Shown here piece after piece: positions 8,712 to 17,410 of a DNA stretch of 64,000 nucleotides. The notes beneath the pieces are model-generated. The model was not told where the DNA came from. It saw only the letters and a program-made list of their open reading frames with translations, and did not search any database. Position numbers and translations under genes: made by a program. Every line of letters begins with the position of its first letter. Within the stretch, counting starts at the first letter, position 1. Source of the DNA: Salegentibacter holothuriorum (lineage in GTDB: Bacteria; Bacteroidota; Bacteroidia; Flavobacteriales; Flavobacteriaceae); contig NZ_FUYY01000002.1 of assembly GCF_900168045.1 (NCBI RefSeq), positions 434,001 to 498,000 on the forward strand, given 5' to 3'.

Positions 8712-8802
8712 CATTGCGAGACCAAAATCTATGGCTATCTATTTTAGAAAATATTATCTCACTGAAAATAGATTGCTTCACCCAAAAATGGGGTCGCAAT
8801 GA
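8712..8802. repeat. Inverted-repeat-bounded 91-base element
   Basis: The non-coding segment is bounded by TCATTGCGA (8712-8720) and TCGCAATGA (8794-8802), perfect inverted copies. There is no open reading frame inside. It resembles the small non-autonomous palindromic elements common in flavobacterial spacers. Confidence 0.45.
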
Positions 8803-8827
8803 TGTATTTTAATTAGTATTTCACCTT

Positions 8828-9754
8828 CTACAGTTTATCGAGATCTGGCACTTTTAAATCTTCAATTGGCCATCCTGCAAGTTCGGCTCCGGCTTGATAT
8901 GCGCTTTCCATAAAATTTAGTAAAGCTTTTTTGGGGTTTTCTTCTTTTCTAAGATTGGCATAAGTTAGTATAGCCATTGGGCTGCCGTTATTCATTTCCC
9001 AACTTGCAGATTTAGGTTGAAGGGCTTGATTTTCCAAACCCTCAGGATTTGGAAAAGTATAGGAATAAAATGCAGGCTCCTGCACTTTGTTATCACCCGG
9101 CCAAAAACCGAAGCTTATACATTCGTGAGTATAAGCATCTTTATCTGACAGTCTGGCCTCAGCAGGCATTTTTGGAGCTTTTTTGCCCGAAAATCTGGTG
9201 ACGGCAAGATCCATAGAATGCCAGTATAAATGCACCGGACAGGTTTTTCCGTAAAACCTGCCGCCAAATTCTTTAAAAACTCCGTCTGCCCATAACAGGG
9301 TTTTCCAAAGTCTTTCAGCATACGATTTATTATAATGATGAATTTCAGAAATGTCTGAAAATTTCTTATCAATGCCCAGATCAAAAGGCTTATCTACAAT
9401 ATTTACGTCTATTTTCAGCGTTTTTAGAATCGTAAAAACTTCTGTATAAAAATCGGAAACGCTTAAACCATTTTCGAGTTTTACAAGCTCAAAATCCCCT
9501 TCGCTTGTAGCTATTTCCAGTTGATGTTCAATAAAATTAAAATCTATAGAAAAACTGCTAAACCCATTATTAAAAGGAATAGCGCCGGTGGTAAACCCCT
9601 GTTGATTGAGGTAATGAGTTATGTACCACCAGTGATTTTTTCTTGGCGTTAGCTCCAACCTGATCTTTCCCACAACCTGCAAAAAAAGGTGAAGTGTGAG
9701 TTTCTCTTTTTCGAAACCTACATATCTTAAATCGGGAAGTGAGACTTTTTCCAT
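8828..9754 (-). CDS. DUF5996 family protein
   Basis: A 308-residue soluble protein with no signal peptide. The N-terminal block (LHLFLQVVGKIRLEL, then NHWWYITHYL and TTGAIPF) is the hallmark of the DUF5996 family; VHLYWHSMDLAVTRFSGKKAP and ECISFGFWPGD follow near residues 160-230. The family's biochemical role is unknown; the conserved His, Trp and Asp residues could form a binding or catalytic pocket, but this is speculation. It is the last gene of a minus-strand run starting near 11731, 17 bases after the acetyltransferase gene. Its own downstream spacer holds two dispersed repeats. Confidence 0.75.
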   Translation of the reverse strand: MEKVSLPDLRYVGFEKEKLTLHLFLQVVGKIRLELTPRKNHWWYITHYLNQQGFTTGAIPFNNGFSSFSIDFNFIEHQLEIATSEGDFELVKLENGLSVSDFYTEVFTILKTLKIDVNIVDKPFDLGIDKKFSDISEIHHYNKSYAERLWKTLLWADGVFKEFGGRFYGKTCPVHLYWHSMDLAVTRFSGKKAPKMPAEARLSDKDAYTHECISFGFWPGDNKVQEPAFYSYTFPNPEGLENQALQPKSASWEMNNGSPMAILTYANLRKEENPKKALLNFMESAYQAGAELAGWPIEDLKVPDLDKL

Positions 9755-9771
9755 AATTATTGAATTTAAAA

Positions 9772-10053
9772 TTAGGCAAGCACTTCCTGAAATTCAGGTG
9801 TTTTTTCTATCACGCTTTTAGCAAAAGGACATAGCGGAATCACTTTTAATTTATTTTCCTTTGCAAAATCTACAGTTGCTTTTACCATCTTTTTCCCAAC
9901 GCCTTTCCCTTTAAATTCCGGATCAACTTCGGTGTGATCTATTATAAATTTATTTTTTCCCGCCCAGGTATACTCTATTTTCCCGGCTTGTGCTTCGTCT
10001 TCTAAAACTTGAAAAAAACCTTTGGTAACTTCATCAATTTGCTCAATCTTCAT
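9772..10053 (-). CDS. Small GNAT-type N-acetyltransferase (COG2388-like)
   Basis: This 93-residue protein is a minimal acetyltransferase domain. The central part reads HTEVDPEFKGKGVGKKMVKA, the acetyl-CoA-binding V-x-P-x-x-(K/R)-G-x-G-x-G/A loop, and the C-terminal half has the IPLCPFAKSVIEKTPEF segment of this subfamily, which is close to human NATD1 and bacterial YidJ-like proteins. Length is normal for the group. It lies between the DUF5996 and YCII lipoprotein genes on the same strand. The acetyl acceptor is unknown. Confidence 0.85.
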   Translation of the reverse strand: MKIEQIDEVTKGFFQVLEDEAQAGKIEYTWAGKNKFIIDHTEVDPEFKGKGVGKKMVKATVDFAKENKLKVIPLCPFAKSVIEKTPEFQEVLA

Positions 10054-10087
10054 AATTCAAATATTTAAAATTTCTGTTTGCTTAGCT

Positions 10088-10588
10088 CTAGTTAAGTTTT
10101 CCTCCTTTTGCGGTCCACCAGGGATTAACTTCAACTTCCAGCCTACCCGCTTTTACCATTGGATCCTGCCTGGCCAAACTGTCGGCTTCTTTCAGTGTAG
10201 CAGTATTATAGACCGCAATTCCACGAATATCGCCGTCGCCGCCAAATGGCCCTATTAAACTGGCATAACCTTCTTCAGCCATCCGGCTTAAATAGGCCAA
10301 ATGCTCCTTTTGTAAACGTGCTGCTTCTGTAGAATCCTGACTTCTATTTGCTCCACTTTTTAGAAATACCATATAATATTGTTGCATCAAATAAGTGGTG
10401 TCTCCGTCTTTAAATCTAAAAGTTTGATAGCCATTTTCTTTTAAATTATTTTCTACGGAATCTATATTAAATTCAGATTTCTCTACCACAGCTTTTTCAG
10501 GACGCGGTAAACCTCTTTTCTGTTCTGGAATATCTTTACAGGAAATTAATAATAGAGGAAAAGCGAGTATAAAAATTAGTTTTTTCAT
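10088..10588 (-). CDS. YCII-domain lipoprotein
   Basis: This 166-residue protein begins with a lipoprotein signal peptide ending LLLISC (Cys17), so it should be anchored in an envelope membrane. Residues about 70-160 form a YCII-related domain: QQYYMVFLKSGANRS, then the helix QKEHLAYLSRMAEEGY, the strand segment IGPFGGDGDIRGIAVYN and the end LARQDPMVKAGRLEVEV. YCII domains are ferredoxin-like folds with a conserved His that may act on small molecules; here HLAYL supplies the His. A secreted YCII protein is less usual than the cytoplasmic form. Function unknown. It lies 9 bases after the CYTH gene and is probably cotranscribed. Confidence 0.8.
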   Translation of the reverse strand: MKKLIFILAFPLLLISCKDIPEQKRGLPRPEKAVVEKSEFNIDSVENNLKENGYQTFRFKDGDTTYLMQQYYMVFLKSGANRSQDSTEAARLQKEHLAYLSRMAEEGYASLIGPFGGDGDIRGIAVYNTATLKEADSLARQDPMVKAGRLEVEVNPWWTAKGGKLN

Positions 10589-10597
10589 TCTTTAGAA

Positions 10598-11065
10598 TTA
10601 CCAGTTTTTAAAAGGGTTTTTGCTTAGTTGTGAATTGTAATATTTTACTTGCCCGGTTACTTCCTGCCCCAGCCAATTTGGCTTTTTAAAAGTATCGGTT
10701 TCTTTATTGAGTTCTATTTCTGCTACAATTAAGCCTTTATTTTCTCCATAAAATTCATCAATTTCAAATACAAAATCTCCTGCTTTTACCAAATACCGGG
10801 TTTTCTCTATAATCCCTGGTTCACAAAGCTCAAATAGCGCTTTGGCTTCATTTATATCAATTTCCTTTTCCCACTCAAATCGGGATAATCCGTTTTTTGA
10901 AGATTTCCCTTTAATGGTTAAAAAAGCTTTATCACCGGTAATCCTTAAACGAACAGTTCGTTCAGGATCAGTATTTAAAAATCCTTGTTTTATATGGATA
11001 TTCTTAAAAGCTTCCTTTTTAAAATCGGCTGAAACCACAAGGTATTTACGTTCAATTTCCTGCAT
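10598..11065 (-). CDS. CYTH-domain phosphohydrolase (triphosphate tunnel family)
   Basis: This 155-residue protein begins with MQEIERKYLV, the EIERK motif that defines the CYTH (CyaB/thiamine triphosphatase) superfamily. It continues with RTVRLRITGDKAFLTIKGKS, whose alternating Arg and Lys line the triphosphate tunnel, and FEWEKEI, FEIDEF and IVAEIEL, whose acidic residues bind metal. Family members hydrolyse inorganic triphosphate or nucleoside triphosphates. It abuts the NAD(P)-binding gene upstream (stop at 11066) and is followed by the YCII gene. A specific substrate cannot be named. Confidence 0.88.
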   Translation of the reverse strand: MQEIERKYLVVSADFKKEAFKNIHIKQGFLNTDPERTVRLRITGDKAFLTIKGKSSKNGLSRFEWEKEIDINEAKALFELCEPGIIEKTRYLVKAGDFVFEIDEFYGENKGLIVAEIELNKETDTFKKPNWLGQEVTGQVKYYNSQLSKNPFKNW

Positions 11066-11731
11066 CTAATTATTATGTGCTATGTTTTTAATTTCATCTG
11101 AAGGGATCCTTTGTACGTCCAACTCGGGTGAATTGGCAATGGCTACCATCGCTTTGGCAATACTTTCAGCTGAAATAGATTTGTATTTTCGCAAAGTTCC
11201 AAGAAAAAAAGGATTGATGAAATTCAGCATTATTTTTCCTACTTTTTCAAAACTGCGGCTCTCCTTCCGCTCGCCGGTAATAAGAGAAGGTTGTAAAATA
11301 TAAGTATGTTTAATTTCCTGTTCTAAAACCTCCTTTTCCATTTTCCCCTTGGTACGGTTATAAAATACGCGGCTATTAGGGTTGGCGCCTAGCGCAGAAA
11401 CCACAAGAAAAGTATCTATATTATTTTCTTTACAAAGTTTCGCGGCAGCAATGGGAATTCCGCGGTCTATATTGGTATAGGTTTCGTGATCTGGAGTTTT
11501 ACTTTTAGTGGTGCCTACGCAACAAAAAACCTCATCTGCAGTAAACTTATCTTTGTGTTCTTCCAGTTTAAAAAGGTCAATTAAATGTTCCTCTATTTTA
11601 GGATGTTCCATTTTCACCGCATTTCTTGAGAAGAGTTTGATCTTTTCATACCTCTCGTCTTCCAATAATTGCTGAAGTAATATCCCACCGGTAAGGCCGG
11701 TAGCTCCTAAAATTATAGCTGTTTTTGGCAT
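11066..11731 (-). CDS. NAD(P)-binding oxidoreductase, atypical SDR (HTATIP2/YbjT-like)
   Basis: This 221-residue protein opens with a Rossmann dinucleotide motif, AIILGATGLTGGILLQQLL, near residues 5-23. EVFCCVGTTKSKT, FLVVSALGANPNSRVFYNRT and GKMEKEVL follow, the pattern of the HTATIP2/TIP30-like atypical short-chain dehydrogenases. YNRTKGK gives a Tyr-x-x-x-Lys-like pair (Y-N-R-T-K). It is the first gene of the minus-strand run. Reaction unknown; the family includes NADPH-binding sensors as well as reductases. Confidence 0.82.
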   Translation of the reverse strand: MPKTAIILGATGLTGGILLQQLLEDERYEKIKLFSRNAVKMEHPKIEEHLIDLFKLEEHKDKFTADEVFCCVGTTKSKTPDHETYTNIDRGIPIAAAKLCKENNIDTFLVVSALGANPNSRVFYNRTKGKMEKEVLEQEIKHTYILQPSLITGERKESRSFEKVGKIMLNFINPFFLGTLRKYKSISAESIAKAMVAIANSPELDVQRIPSDEIKNIAHNN

Positions 11732-11953
11732 TATCTTTTATTTTTTTTATCGGTTAATAATTGTTTAAATCAACAATATTAGCTTGCAGTAAATAATATA
11801 ATCAAAATAACCGGCATCACTATGAACCGTAACTAAATTTTAAGAAAGCTTACATAATTTAGGGTTTACAAAGCTTTTGGAGTTGACCTCATATTAATCC
11901 TTAACACAAAAGAATTCGCCATCCAGTTAATTTTTAAAAAAAAGAGATCTTCG

Positions 11954-11975
11954 GCCTGCGCCTTTGTCTTGGCAA
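11954..11975. repeat. 22-base direct repeat upstream of dinB, copy 1
   Basis: The 22 bases beginning GCCTGCGCCTTTGTC are repeated exactly at 12072-12093, 118 bases downstream. Both lie in the 387-base gap between the oxidoreductase and dinB genes. Confidence 0.75.
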
Positions 11976-12032
11976 GAATTGTCATCTTTGCAATAAAAGC
12001 GAATCAACTGGAACCTGACTTTGGATGAAGGG

Positions 12033-12109
12033 ATCCCGGCCTGCGCCGGGATTAGTGAAACTATTCAATTTGCCTGCGCCTTTGTCTTGGCAAATTGAAG
12101 TTTCACTAA
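12033..12109. repeat. Palindromic cluster directly upstream of dinB
   Basis: Two adjacent hairpins. The first is ATCCCGGC/GCCGGGAT (12033-12040 with 12045-12052). The second is long: TTAGTGAAAC/GTTTCACTAA (12052-12061 with 12100-12109) enclosing CAATTTGCC/GGCAAATTG (12066-12074 with 12089-12097), whose loop carries the second copy of the 22-base direct repeat. The structure ends 9 bases before the GTG start of dinB, so it lies in the promoter or leader and could affect expression. It may equally be a dispersed palindrome insertion. Confidence 0.65.
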
Positions 12110-12118
12110 CTTTGTAAA

Positions 12119-13222
12119 GTGAATCAAGAACTTCCTCTTCGTAAAATCATTCATATAGATATGGATGCGTTCTATGCCTCAGTTGAGCAATTAGACAATC
12201 CCGAATTACGCGGTAAGGCCATTGCAGTTGGCGGTAGTTCAGAAAGAGGTGTTGTTAGCGCAGCCAGCTACGAAGCCCGTAAATACGGCGTAAAAAGCGC
12301 TATGAGCAGCGTGATTGCCAAACGCAATTGCCCACATCTAATATTTGTAAAAACTCGTTTTGACCGTTACCGTGAAATCTCACAACGCATAAGGGAAATA
12401 TTTTATGAATATACCGACCTGGTGGAGCCGCTTTCTTTAGACGAAGCCTACCTGGACGTTACCGAAAATAAAAAGGGAAATCCCAGTGCAAGCCTTATTG
12501 CGAAAGAAATACGAGAGAAGATTAAAGAAAAAACTGGTTTAAATGCTTCAGCAGGGATTTCTATTAATAAGTTTATCGCAAAGATTGCCAGTGATTTTAA
12601 TAAGCCCAACGGACAAAAAACGGTAAATCCTGAAGAAGTCGAATCCTTTTTAGAGGTTTTGGATATCAGGAAATTTCACGGGGTTGGAAAAGTGACAGCC
12701 GAAAAAATGTATATGCTCGGTATTTTTACCGGAAAAGATCTAAAAACCAAAAGACTGGATTATCTAACTGAAAAATTCGGGAAAAGCGGCGCTCATTATT
12801 TTAATGTGGTTCGCGGCATTCATTTAAGTGAAGTTAAACCAAACCGAATACGAAAATCGCTTGGTGCCGAACGTACCTTTAATGAAAATATCTCTTCGGA
12901 GATCTTTATGCTGGAAAGGCTGGAAAACATCGCCGAAGAAATAGAACGCCGACTTAAAAAAAACAAGGTTGCCGGTAAAACTATTACCCTAAAGATTAAG
13001 TATAGTAATTTTACCCAACAAACCCGCAGCAAGACCGTTTCATTTTATATTTCCAGCAAAGAATTAATCCTTGAAAACGCTAAAGAATTATTATACCAGG
13101 AAAAAATGAAAGATTCGGTAAGGCTACTGGGCATTTCACTGTCCAATTTAAATACTGATAAAAACGAAAAGAAATCAAAAGCGGAAAAGGAAATTGAAGT
13201 ACAGTTGAAGTTAGAATTTTGA
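12119..13222 (+). CDS. dinB: DNA polymerase IV (Y-family translesion polymerase)
   Basis: This 367-residue Y-family polymerase carries out error-prone synthesis past lesions. Catalytic residues are visible: Asp14 and Asp16 in IHIDMDAFYASVEQ and the Asp-Glu pair in LSLDEAYLDVT near residue 107. The finger/palm region (SYEARKYGVKSAM), the thumb helix-hairpin-helix (FHGVGKVTAEKMYMLGI) and the little-finger domain follow. The extreme C-terminus has QLKLEF, a good match to the QLxLF beta-clamp-binding motif. The start is the GTG at 12119: an in-frame stop lies 12 bases upstream and the next ATG would remove the first catalytic Asp. The upstream hairpin cluster is unusual. No clear SOS box was seen. 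Confidence 0.95.
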   Translation: MNQELPLRKIIHIDMDAFYASVEQLDNPELRGKAIAVGGSSERGVVSAASYEARKYGVKSAMSSVIAKRNCPHLIFVKTRFDRYREISQRIREIFYEYTDLVEPLSLDEAYLDVTENKKGNPSASLIAKEIREKIKEKTGLNASAGISINKFIAKIASDFNKPNGQKTVNPEEVESFLEVLDIRKFHGVGKVTAEKMYMLGIFTGKDLKTKRLDYLTEKFGKSGAHYFNVVRGIHLSEVKPNRIRKSLGAERTFNENISSEIFMLERLENIAEEIERRLKKNKVAGKTITLKIKYSNFTQQTRSKTVSFYISSKELILENAKELLYQEKMKDSVRLLGISLSNLNTDKNEKKSKAEKEIEVQLKLEF

Positions 13223-13246
13223 AGTAGAAACTTTTTATTTTTAGAT

Positions 13247-13286
13247 CCCCGATAAAGAATCGGGGCAGGCTCTGAAACAAGTTCAG
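13247..13286. repeat. Dispersed palindromes after dinB
   Basis: CCCCGAT/ATCGGGG (13247-13253 with 13259-13265) is followed by CTGAAACAAGTTCAG (13272-13286). The same pair, with a different first stem, occurs at 33202-33242. Confidence 0.6.
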
Positions 13287-13297
13287 GATAGCATTTT

Positions 13298-13344
13298 TTA
13301 AATAAAAAAGCCACGAATTCACTAAAATTAGCGTGTTCGTGGCT
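13298..13344 (-). terminator. Intrinsic terminator of the acpP-pyk operon
   Basis: The stem AGCCACGAA/TTCGTGGCT (13309-13317 with 13336-13344) is followed, on the minus strand, by a T-rich run. It starts 22 bases past the pyk stop. Confidence 0.75.
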
Positions 13345-13365
13345 TACTATTTATAAAAATATAAG

Positions 13366-14796
13366 TTATTCTATTTCAGAAACCCTTAAAGTATTTACCA
13401 TACCTTTTTCACCAATTGGCATCGCTGCCAAATTAATGGTAAAATCTCCGATTTCAACGAATTTTTTCTCTTTCGCAATTCGGTTAATGTCATCAATAGT
13501 CTCATCGGTACTCACAAACTTATCATAATGAAAGGCTTTTACACCCCAAAGCAAACTAAGCTGCGATAAGATTCTATTATTAGATGTAAACACTAGAATA
13601 TGTGCCTCTGGTCTCCAGGCAGAAATCTGGAATGCAGTATAACCACTATTGGTTAAAGTACAAATTGCCTTAGCTTTAATTTCGTTGGCCATATGGGCTG
13701 CGTGGTAACAAACTGCTTTTGTGATGTAGCGTTTGGTACGCACGTGTGGCGGATCGTGAGGAACTTTAATCAATGGTGAGTTTTCTACAGATACTAAAAT
13801 CTGGGCCATTTTCTCAATTACCTGAACTGGATACTGCCCTACCGAAGTTTCTCCACTAAGCATTACCGCATCTGCACCATCCATAACTGAGTTAGCCACG
13901 TCATTTACCTCTGCCCTGGTTGGAGTAAGGCTTGTGATCATGGTTTCCATCATTTGGGTAGCAATAATTACCGGAATTCTAGCTTTTTTAGCAGTGAGTA
14001 CCAATTTCTTTTGAATAAGTGGAACTTCCTGAGCAGGAATTTCTACTCCTAAATCTCCACGAGCCACCATTAAACCATCGCAGTATGCAACAATTTTATC
14101 GATGTTAGCCACACCTTCTGGCTTTTCTATCTTGGCTATAATCGGAATTTTATATTCGCTATGCTTCTTAATTAAATCCTGAAGCTCTTTCAAATCTTCG
14201 GCGTGACGCACAAAAGAAAGCGCCATCCAGTCTACCTGCATCTCACAAGCAAAAATTGCATCTTTCACATCTTTTTCAGTCAAAGCAGGAAGCGAAATAT
14301 TGGTATTTGGAAGGTTTACCCCTTTTTTAGATTTTAAAGGTCCACCTTGAATAACACGGGTTTTAACTTCATCTGTTTTATTAGAACTTACTACCTCAAA
14401 AATAAGTTTTCCGTCGTCTAAAAGAATACGCTCTCCCGCCGAAACATCTTGCGGAAAAGTTTCGTAATTCATATAAACACGTTCTGCAGTTCCTTTAAAT
14501 TCTTTACCGGTTGCAAAAACAATTTCATCACCTTCGGCTACAACCACTTCATCTTTCATCACCCCAACGCGAAGTTTTGGGCCTTGTAGGTCTCCTAAAA
14601 TAGCTGCATTGTAGCCTTTTTCTTTATTTAGGTCCCTAATCATTTGAATGCGTTCCCTAACATCATCATAATTGGCATGGGAAAAATTGATTCTAAAAAC
14701 ATTTACTCCGGCCTGGAGCATTTTATCTAAAGTTTCTTTGGAACTAGTTGCCGGCCCAAGGGTAGCAACAATTTTAGTCTTTTTATTTGTTGGCAT
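13366..14796 (-). CDS. pyk: Pyruvate kinase
   Basis: This 476-residue glycolytic enzyme converts phosphoenolpyruvate and ADP to pyruvate and ATP. The N-terminal block TKIVATLGPATSS and FRINFSHANYDD form the start of the TIM barrel. A beta-barrel B domain occupies roughly residues 70-170, and the catalytic Lys signature is IAKIEKPEGV, followed by VARGDLGVEIP and MLSGETSVGQYP. The C-terminal domain (about 350-476) is complete. The start codon shares one base with the preceding gene's stop (14796), so it is the last gene of the acpP-fabF-rnc operon and is translationally close-coupled. Length and motifs are normal. Confidence 0.97.
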   Translation of the reverse strand: MPTNKKTKIVATLGPATSSKETLDKMLQAGVNVFRINFSHANYDDVRERIQMIRDLNKEKGYNAAILGDLQGPKLRVGVMKDEVVVAEGDEIVFATGKEFKGTAERVYMNYETFPQDVSAGERILLDDGKLIFEVVSSNKTDEVKTRVIQGGPLKSKKGVNLPNTNISLPALTEKDVKDAIFACEMQVDWMALSFVRHAEDLKELQDLIKKHSEYKIPIIAKIEKPEGVANIDKIVAYCDGLMVARGDLGVEIPAQEVPLIQKKLVLTAKKARIPVIIATQMMETMITSLTPTRAEVNDVANSVMDGADAVMLSGETSVGQYPVQVIEKMAQILVSVENSPLIKVPHDPPHVRTKRYITKAVCYHAAHMANEIKAKAICTLTNSGYTAFQISAWRPEAHILVFTSNNRILSQLSLLWGVKAFHYDKFVSTDETIDDINRIAKEKKFVEIGDFTINLAAMPIGEKGMVNTLRVSEIE

Positions 14797-15284
14797 TATT
14801 CAAAAATTAAATTTTGTTTGGATTTTAGTAAATCTGTGTCAATTTTATAAACTGCTCTAACCGGAGGTATTTGGCTTATAGCATTAACAAGTAAATTGAG
14901 GTCTTTTTGATTAAGCTCTTCATCAATTTTAAGAAAGAAATCAACCTTCTTATATTCAGGCACCAGGTTTACCTGTAAGGGTCTAACTTCTTCTTCTTCA
15001 AATAAAGAACCAGAACTTAATACTTTTTTGGATTCTCCTTTAAATTTATTGGCTACCAGATGATAAGACCTAAAATTCTTCAAATCTTTAAAAGAATAAT
15101 GGGCGTAAAAGGCCTTAACCAATTTATGGTTAAAATCTAAGTCCCTACGTTCTCTCTTTAATTGAAGTTTAAGATACTTATTTAGTAAATAAGCCATCCT
15201 ATATTCTTCTAAATCACCATAAAGTGCAATTAATCCAAAATCGTCTTCCTCAACATCTTCAAGCAGCGTTTTATGCAATTGCAT
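14796..15284 (-). CDS. IPExxxVDY-type small conserved Bacteroidetes protein
   Basis: A 162-residue soluble protein of unknown function. The start is placed at 15284 (MQLHKTLLEDVEEDDFGLIA) because the longer frame to 15341 adds a low-complexity N-terminus. The order rnc, this gene, pyk matches the place where the IPExxxVDY family is usually found in flavobacteria. A near form of the name motif is visible as IPPVRAVYKID close to the C-terminus, followed by LKSKQNLIFE. It is rich in Leu, Lys and Glu, with no membrane segment. Family assignment rests on context and general resemblance. Confidence 0.65.
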   Translation of the reverse strand: MQLHKTLLEDVEEDDFGLIALYGDLEEYRMAYLLNKYLKLQLKRERRDLDFNHKLVKAFYAHYSFKDLKNFRSYHLVANKFKGESKKVLSSGSLFEEEEVRPLQVNLVPEYKKVDFFLKIDEELNQKDLNLLVNAISQIPPVRAVYKIDTDLLKSKQNLIFE

Positions 15285-15397
15285 AGCTTTCAATTTAAGG
15301 TTAAAGATAAGATAAGATTGAGAAAAATGAAGCGTTATCACTTCAAAACTTCATATTTATATACGAAAACGTTATAGTATGGGGTGATTTCACAATT

Positions 15398-16129
15398 TCA
15401 GGTGATCTTAGATTGTAGCGCATAATAGGCTCTTTTTGCCGTTTTTTCCTCCGCTTTCTTTTTTGATGTGGCTCTGGCCTTTGCCACAACTTTATCATCC
15501 AACCGCAGTTTTACCGCAAAATGTTTAACCTCATCATTTCCAGTATCTTCGTACACCTCAAAGTCAAATTCCCGCTTCTCTTTTTGGCACCATTCTATAA
15601 AAAGGCTTTTGTAACTTATTACCCGCCCCTCTAATTGCTCTATATCAACATAGGGTTCTATGACTCGCTCGTAAATAAAACGTTTACAATATTTATACCC
15701 CCTGTCAAGATAAATTGCGCCTATTAGAGCCTCAAATAAATTCCCATGAATATTAGAGCCAAATTGGTTTTTAGGAATATTAGTTTGCACGTGATCTATT
15801 AGCTTAAGGTCTTTACCAAGTTCATTTAAATGCTTCCGGCTAACCACTTTAGAGCGCATTTTGGTAAGATACCCCTCATTTCCGCCAGGAGCAGCTTTGA
15901 AGAGATGGGAGGCGATAACCGCACTTAACATAGCATCTCCTAAAAATTCAAGTCGCTCAAAACTTATAGCGTTACCTTTTTCATCTTTAATATTAAGAGA
16001 ACGATGGGTAAATGCCTTTTCGTAATGTAGTAGATTCTTGGGTTTAAAACCCAGAATTTTATATAAAACCGAAAAAAAATTCCCGCCTTTACCAGAACGG
16101 GAATTTAATATATTTCGAATAACGCCCAT
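15398..16129 (-). CDS. rnc: Ribonuclease III
   Basis: This 243-residue double-stranded-RNA endonuclease processes rRNA precursors and structured RNAs. The signature FERLEFLGDAMLSAVI near residue 60 holds the metal-binding Glu and Asp, and LFEALIGAIYLDRG supplies the second acidic pair. A double-stranded-RNA-binding domain fills about residues 170-240 (SYKSLFIEWCQKEKREFDF through KKKAEEKTAKRAYYAL). It starts 11 bases after fabF stops and belongs to the acpP-fabF-rnc-pyk operon. An N-terminal extension of about 20 basic residues (ILNSRSGKGG) is typical of flavobacterial homologues. Confidence 0.96.
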   Translation of the reverse strand: MGVIRNILNSRSGKGGNFFSVLYKILGFKPKNLLHYEKAFTHRSLNIKDEKGNAISFERLEFLGDAMLSAVIASHLFKAAPGGNEGYLTKMRSKVVSRKHLNELGKDLKLIDHVQTNIPKNQFGSNIHGNLFEALIGAIYLDRGYKYCKRFIYERVIEPYVDIEQLEGRVISYKSLFIEWCQKEKREFDFEVYEDTGNDEVKHFAVKLRLDDKVVAKARATSKKKAEEKTAKRAYYALQSKIT

Positions 16130-16140
16130 AATACATTTGG

Positions 16141-17394
16141 TTATTCATCATACTTTTTAAATAAAACACAAGCATTGTGTCCTCCAAATCCAAACGTGTT
16201 ACTCATAACAACTTTCACATCGCGTTTTTGAGCTTTGTTTAAAGTAAGGTTCAATTCAGGATCAATGTTCTCATCTTTATGTTCGTGGTTAATAGTAGGT
16301 GGTACTATTCCATGCTTCATAGACAAAATTGCTGAAATAGCTTCTATAGCTCCCGCAGCACCGAGCAAATGGCCGGTCATTGATTTTGTTGAATTAATGT
16401 TTATTGTTTTGGCATGTTCACCAAAAACCTTGCTTATCGCCTTCAATTCAGCAACATCCCCTAATGGAGTAGAAGTTCCATGTGTGTTTATGGCATCTAC
16501 GTCTTCGGGCTTCATTTCTGCATTCCTTAGACAGTTTTCCATAACTGCAACAACTCCGTTTCCTTCAGGATGAGGCGCCGTCATATGGTAAGCATCAGAA
16601 GATAAACCTCCTCCAAGTACTTCAGCATAAATTTTGGCTCCCCTGGCTTTTGCGTGCTCATACTCTTCAAGAATAAGAGCTCCACTACCTTCTCCTAAAA
16701 CAAAACCATCCCGTGTAGCATCAAAAGGTCTTGATGCTGTTTCTGGATTATCGTTTTGGGTAGAAAGGGCATGCATGGCATTAAAACCACCCATACCAGC
16801 CATAGTTACCGCTGCTTCAGAACCTCCGGAAACAATAATATCACTATGTCCCAGCCTAATATTATTTAAGGCATCTATCATGGCATTAGCCGCAGATGCA
16901 CAAGCTGAAACAGTAGTATAATTTGCTCCCATAAACCCGTGACGAATAGAGATATTACCAGGAGCAATATCAGCAATCATCTTTGGAATAAAGAAAGGAT
17001 TAAACCTTGGGGTACCATCTCCGGTAGCAAAGTTTATTACCTCGTTCTGAAAAGTTTCCAATCCGCCAATTCCGGCCCCCCATATTACACCAACTCGATA
17101 CTTATCTACGGTATCCAGGTTGATGCCGGAATCTTTTATGGCTTCGTCTGAAGCTACAATGGCATATTGGGCAAACCTGTCCAGCCTTCTTACTTCCTTG
17201 CGATCAAAGAAGTCCAGCGGGTCAAAGTTTTTGAGTTCACAAGCGAATTTGGTTTTGAATTTTTCAGTATCGAAATAGGTAATAGGTGCACCACCACTTT
17301 TTCCAGCTACCAAAGCATCCCAATATTCTTCAATATTGTTACCAATGGGGGTTAGGGCTCCCAAGCCCGTTACTACAACTCGCTTTAACTCCAT
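16141..17394 (-). CDS. fabF: Beta-ketoacyl-ACP synthase II
   Basis: This 417-residue condensing enzyme of type II fatty-acid synthesis elongates acyl-ACP with malonyl-ACP. The catalytic triad is visible: Cys in TVSACASAANAM, and His in NTHGTSTPLGD and NTFGFGGHNA. The start is taken at 17394 (MELKRVVVTGLGALTPIG), which matches the family N-terminus; an in-frame extension to 17430 would overlap the acpP stop. It lies 16 bases after acpP. Normal length; no missing residues. Confidence 0.97.
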   Translation of the reverse strand: MELKRVVVTGLGALTPIGNNIEEYWDALVAGKSGGAPITYFDTEKFKTKFACELKNFDPLDFFDRKEVRRLDRFAQYAIVASDEAIKDSGINLDTVDKYRVGVIWGAGIGGLETFQNEVINFATGDGTPRFNPFFIPKMIADIAPGNISIRHGFMGANYTTVSACASAANAMIDALNNIRLGHSDIIVSGGSEAAVTMAGMGGFNAMHALSTQNDNPETASRPFDATRDGFVLGEGSGALILEEYEHAKARGAKIYAEVLGGGLSSDAYHMTAPHPEGNGVVAVMENCLRNAEMKPEDVDAINTHGTSTPLGDVAELKAISKVFGEHAKTININSTKSMTGHLLGAAGAIEAISAILSMKHGIVPPTINHEHKDENIDPELNLTLNKAQKRDVKVVMSNTFGFGGHNACVLFKKYDE

Positions 17395-17410
17395 ATGGTC
17401 TATACTCTTT

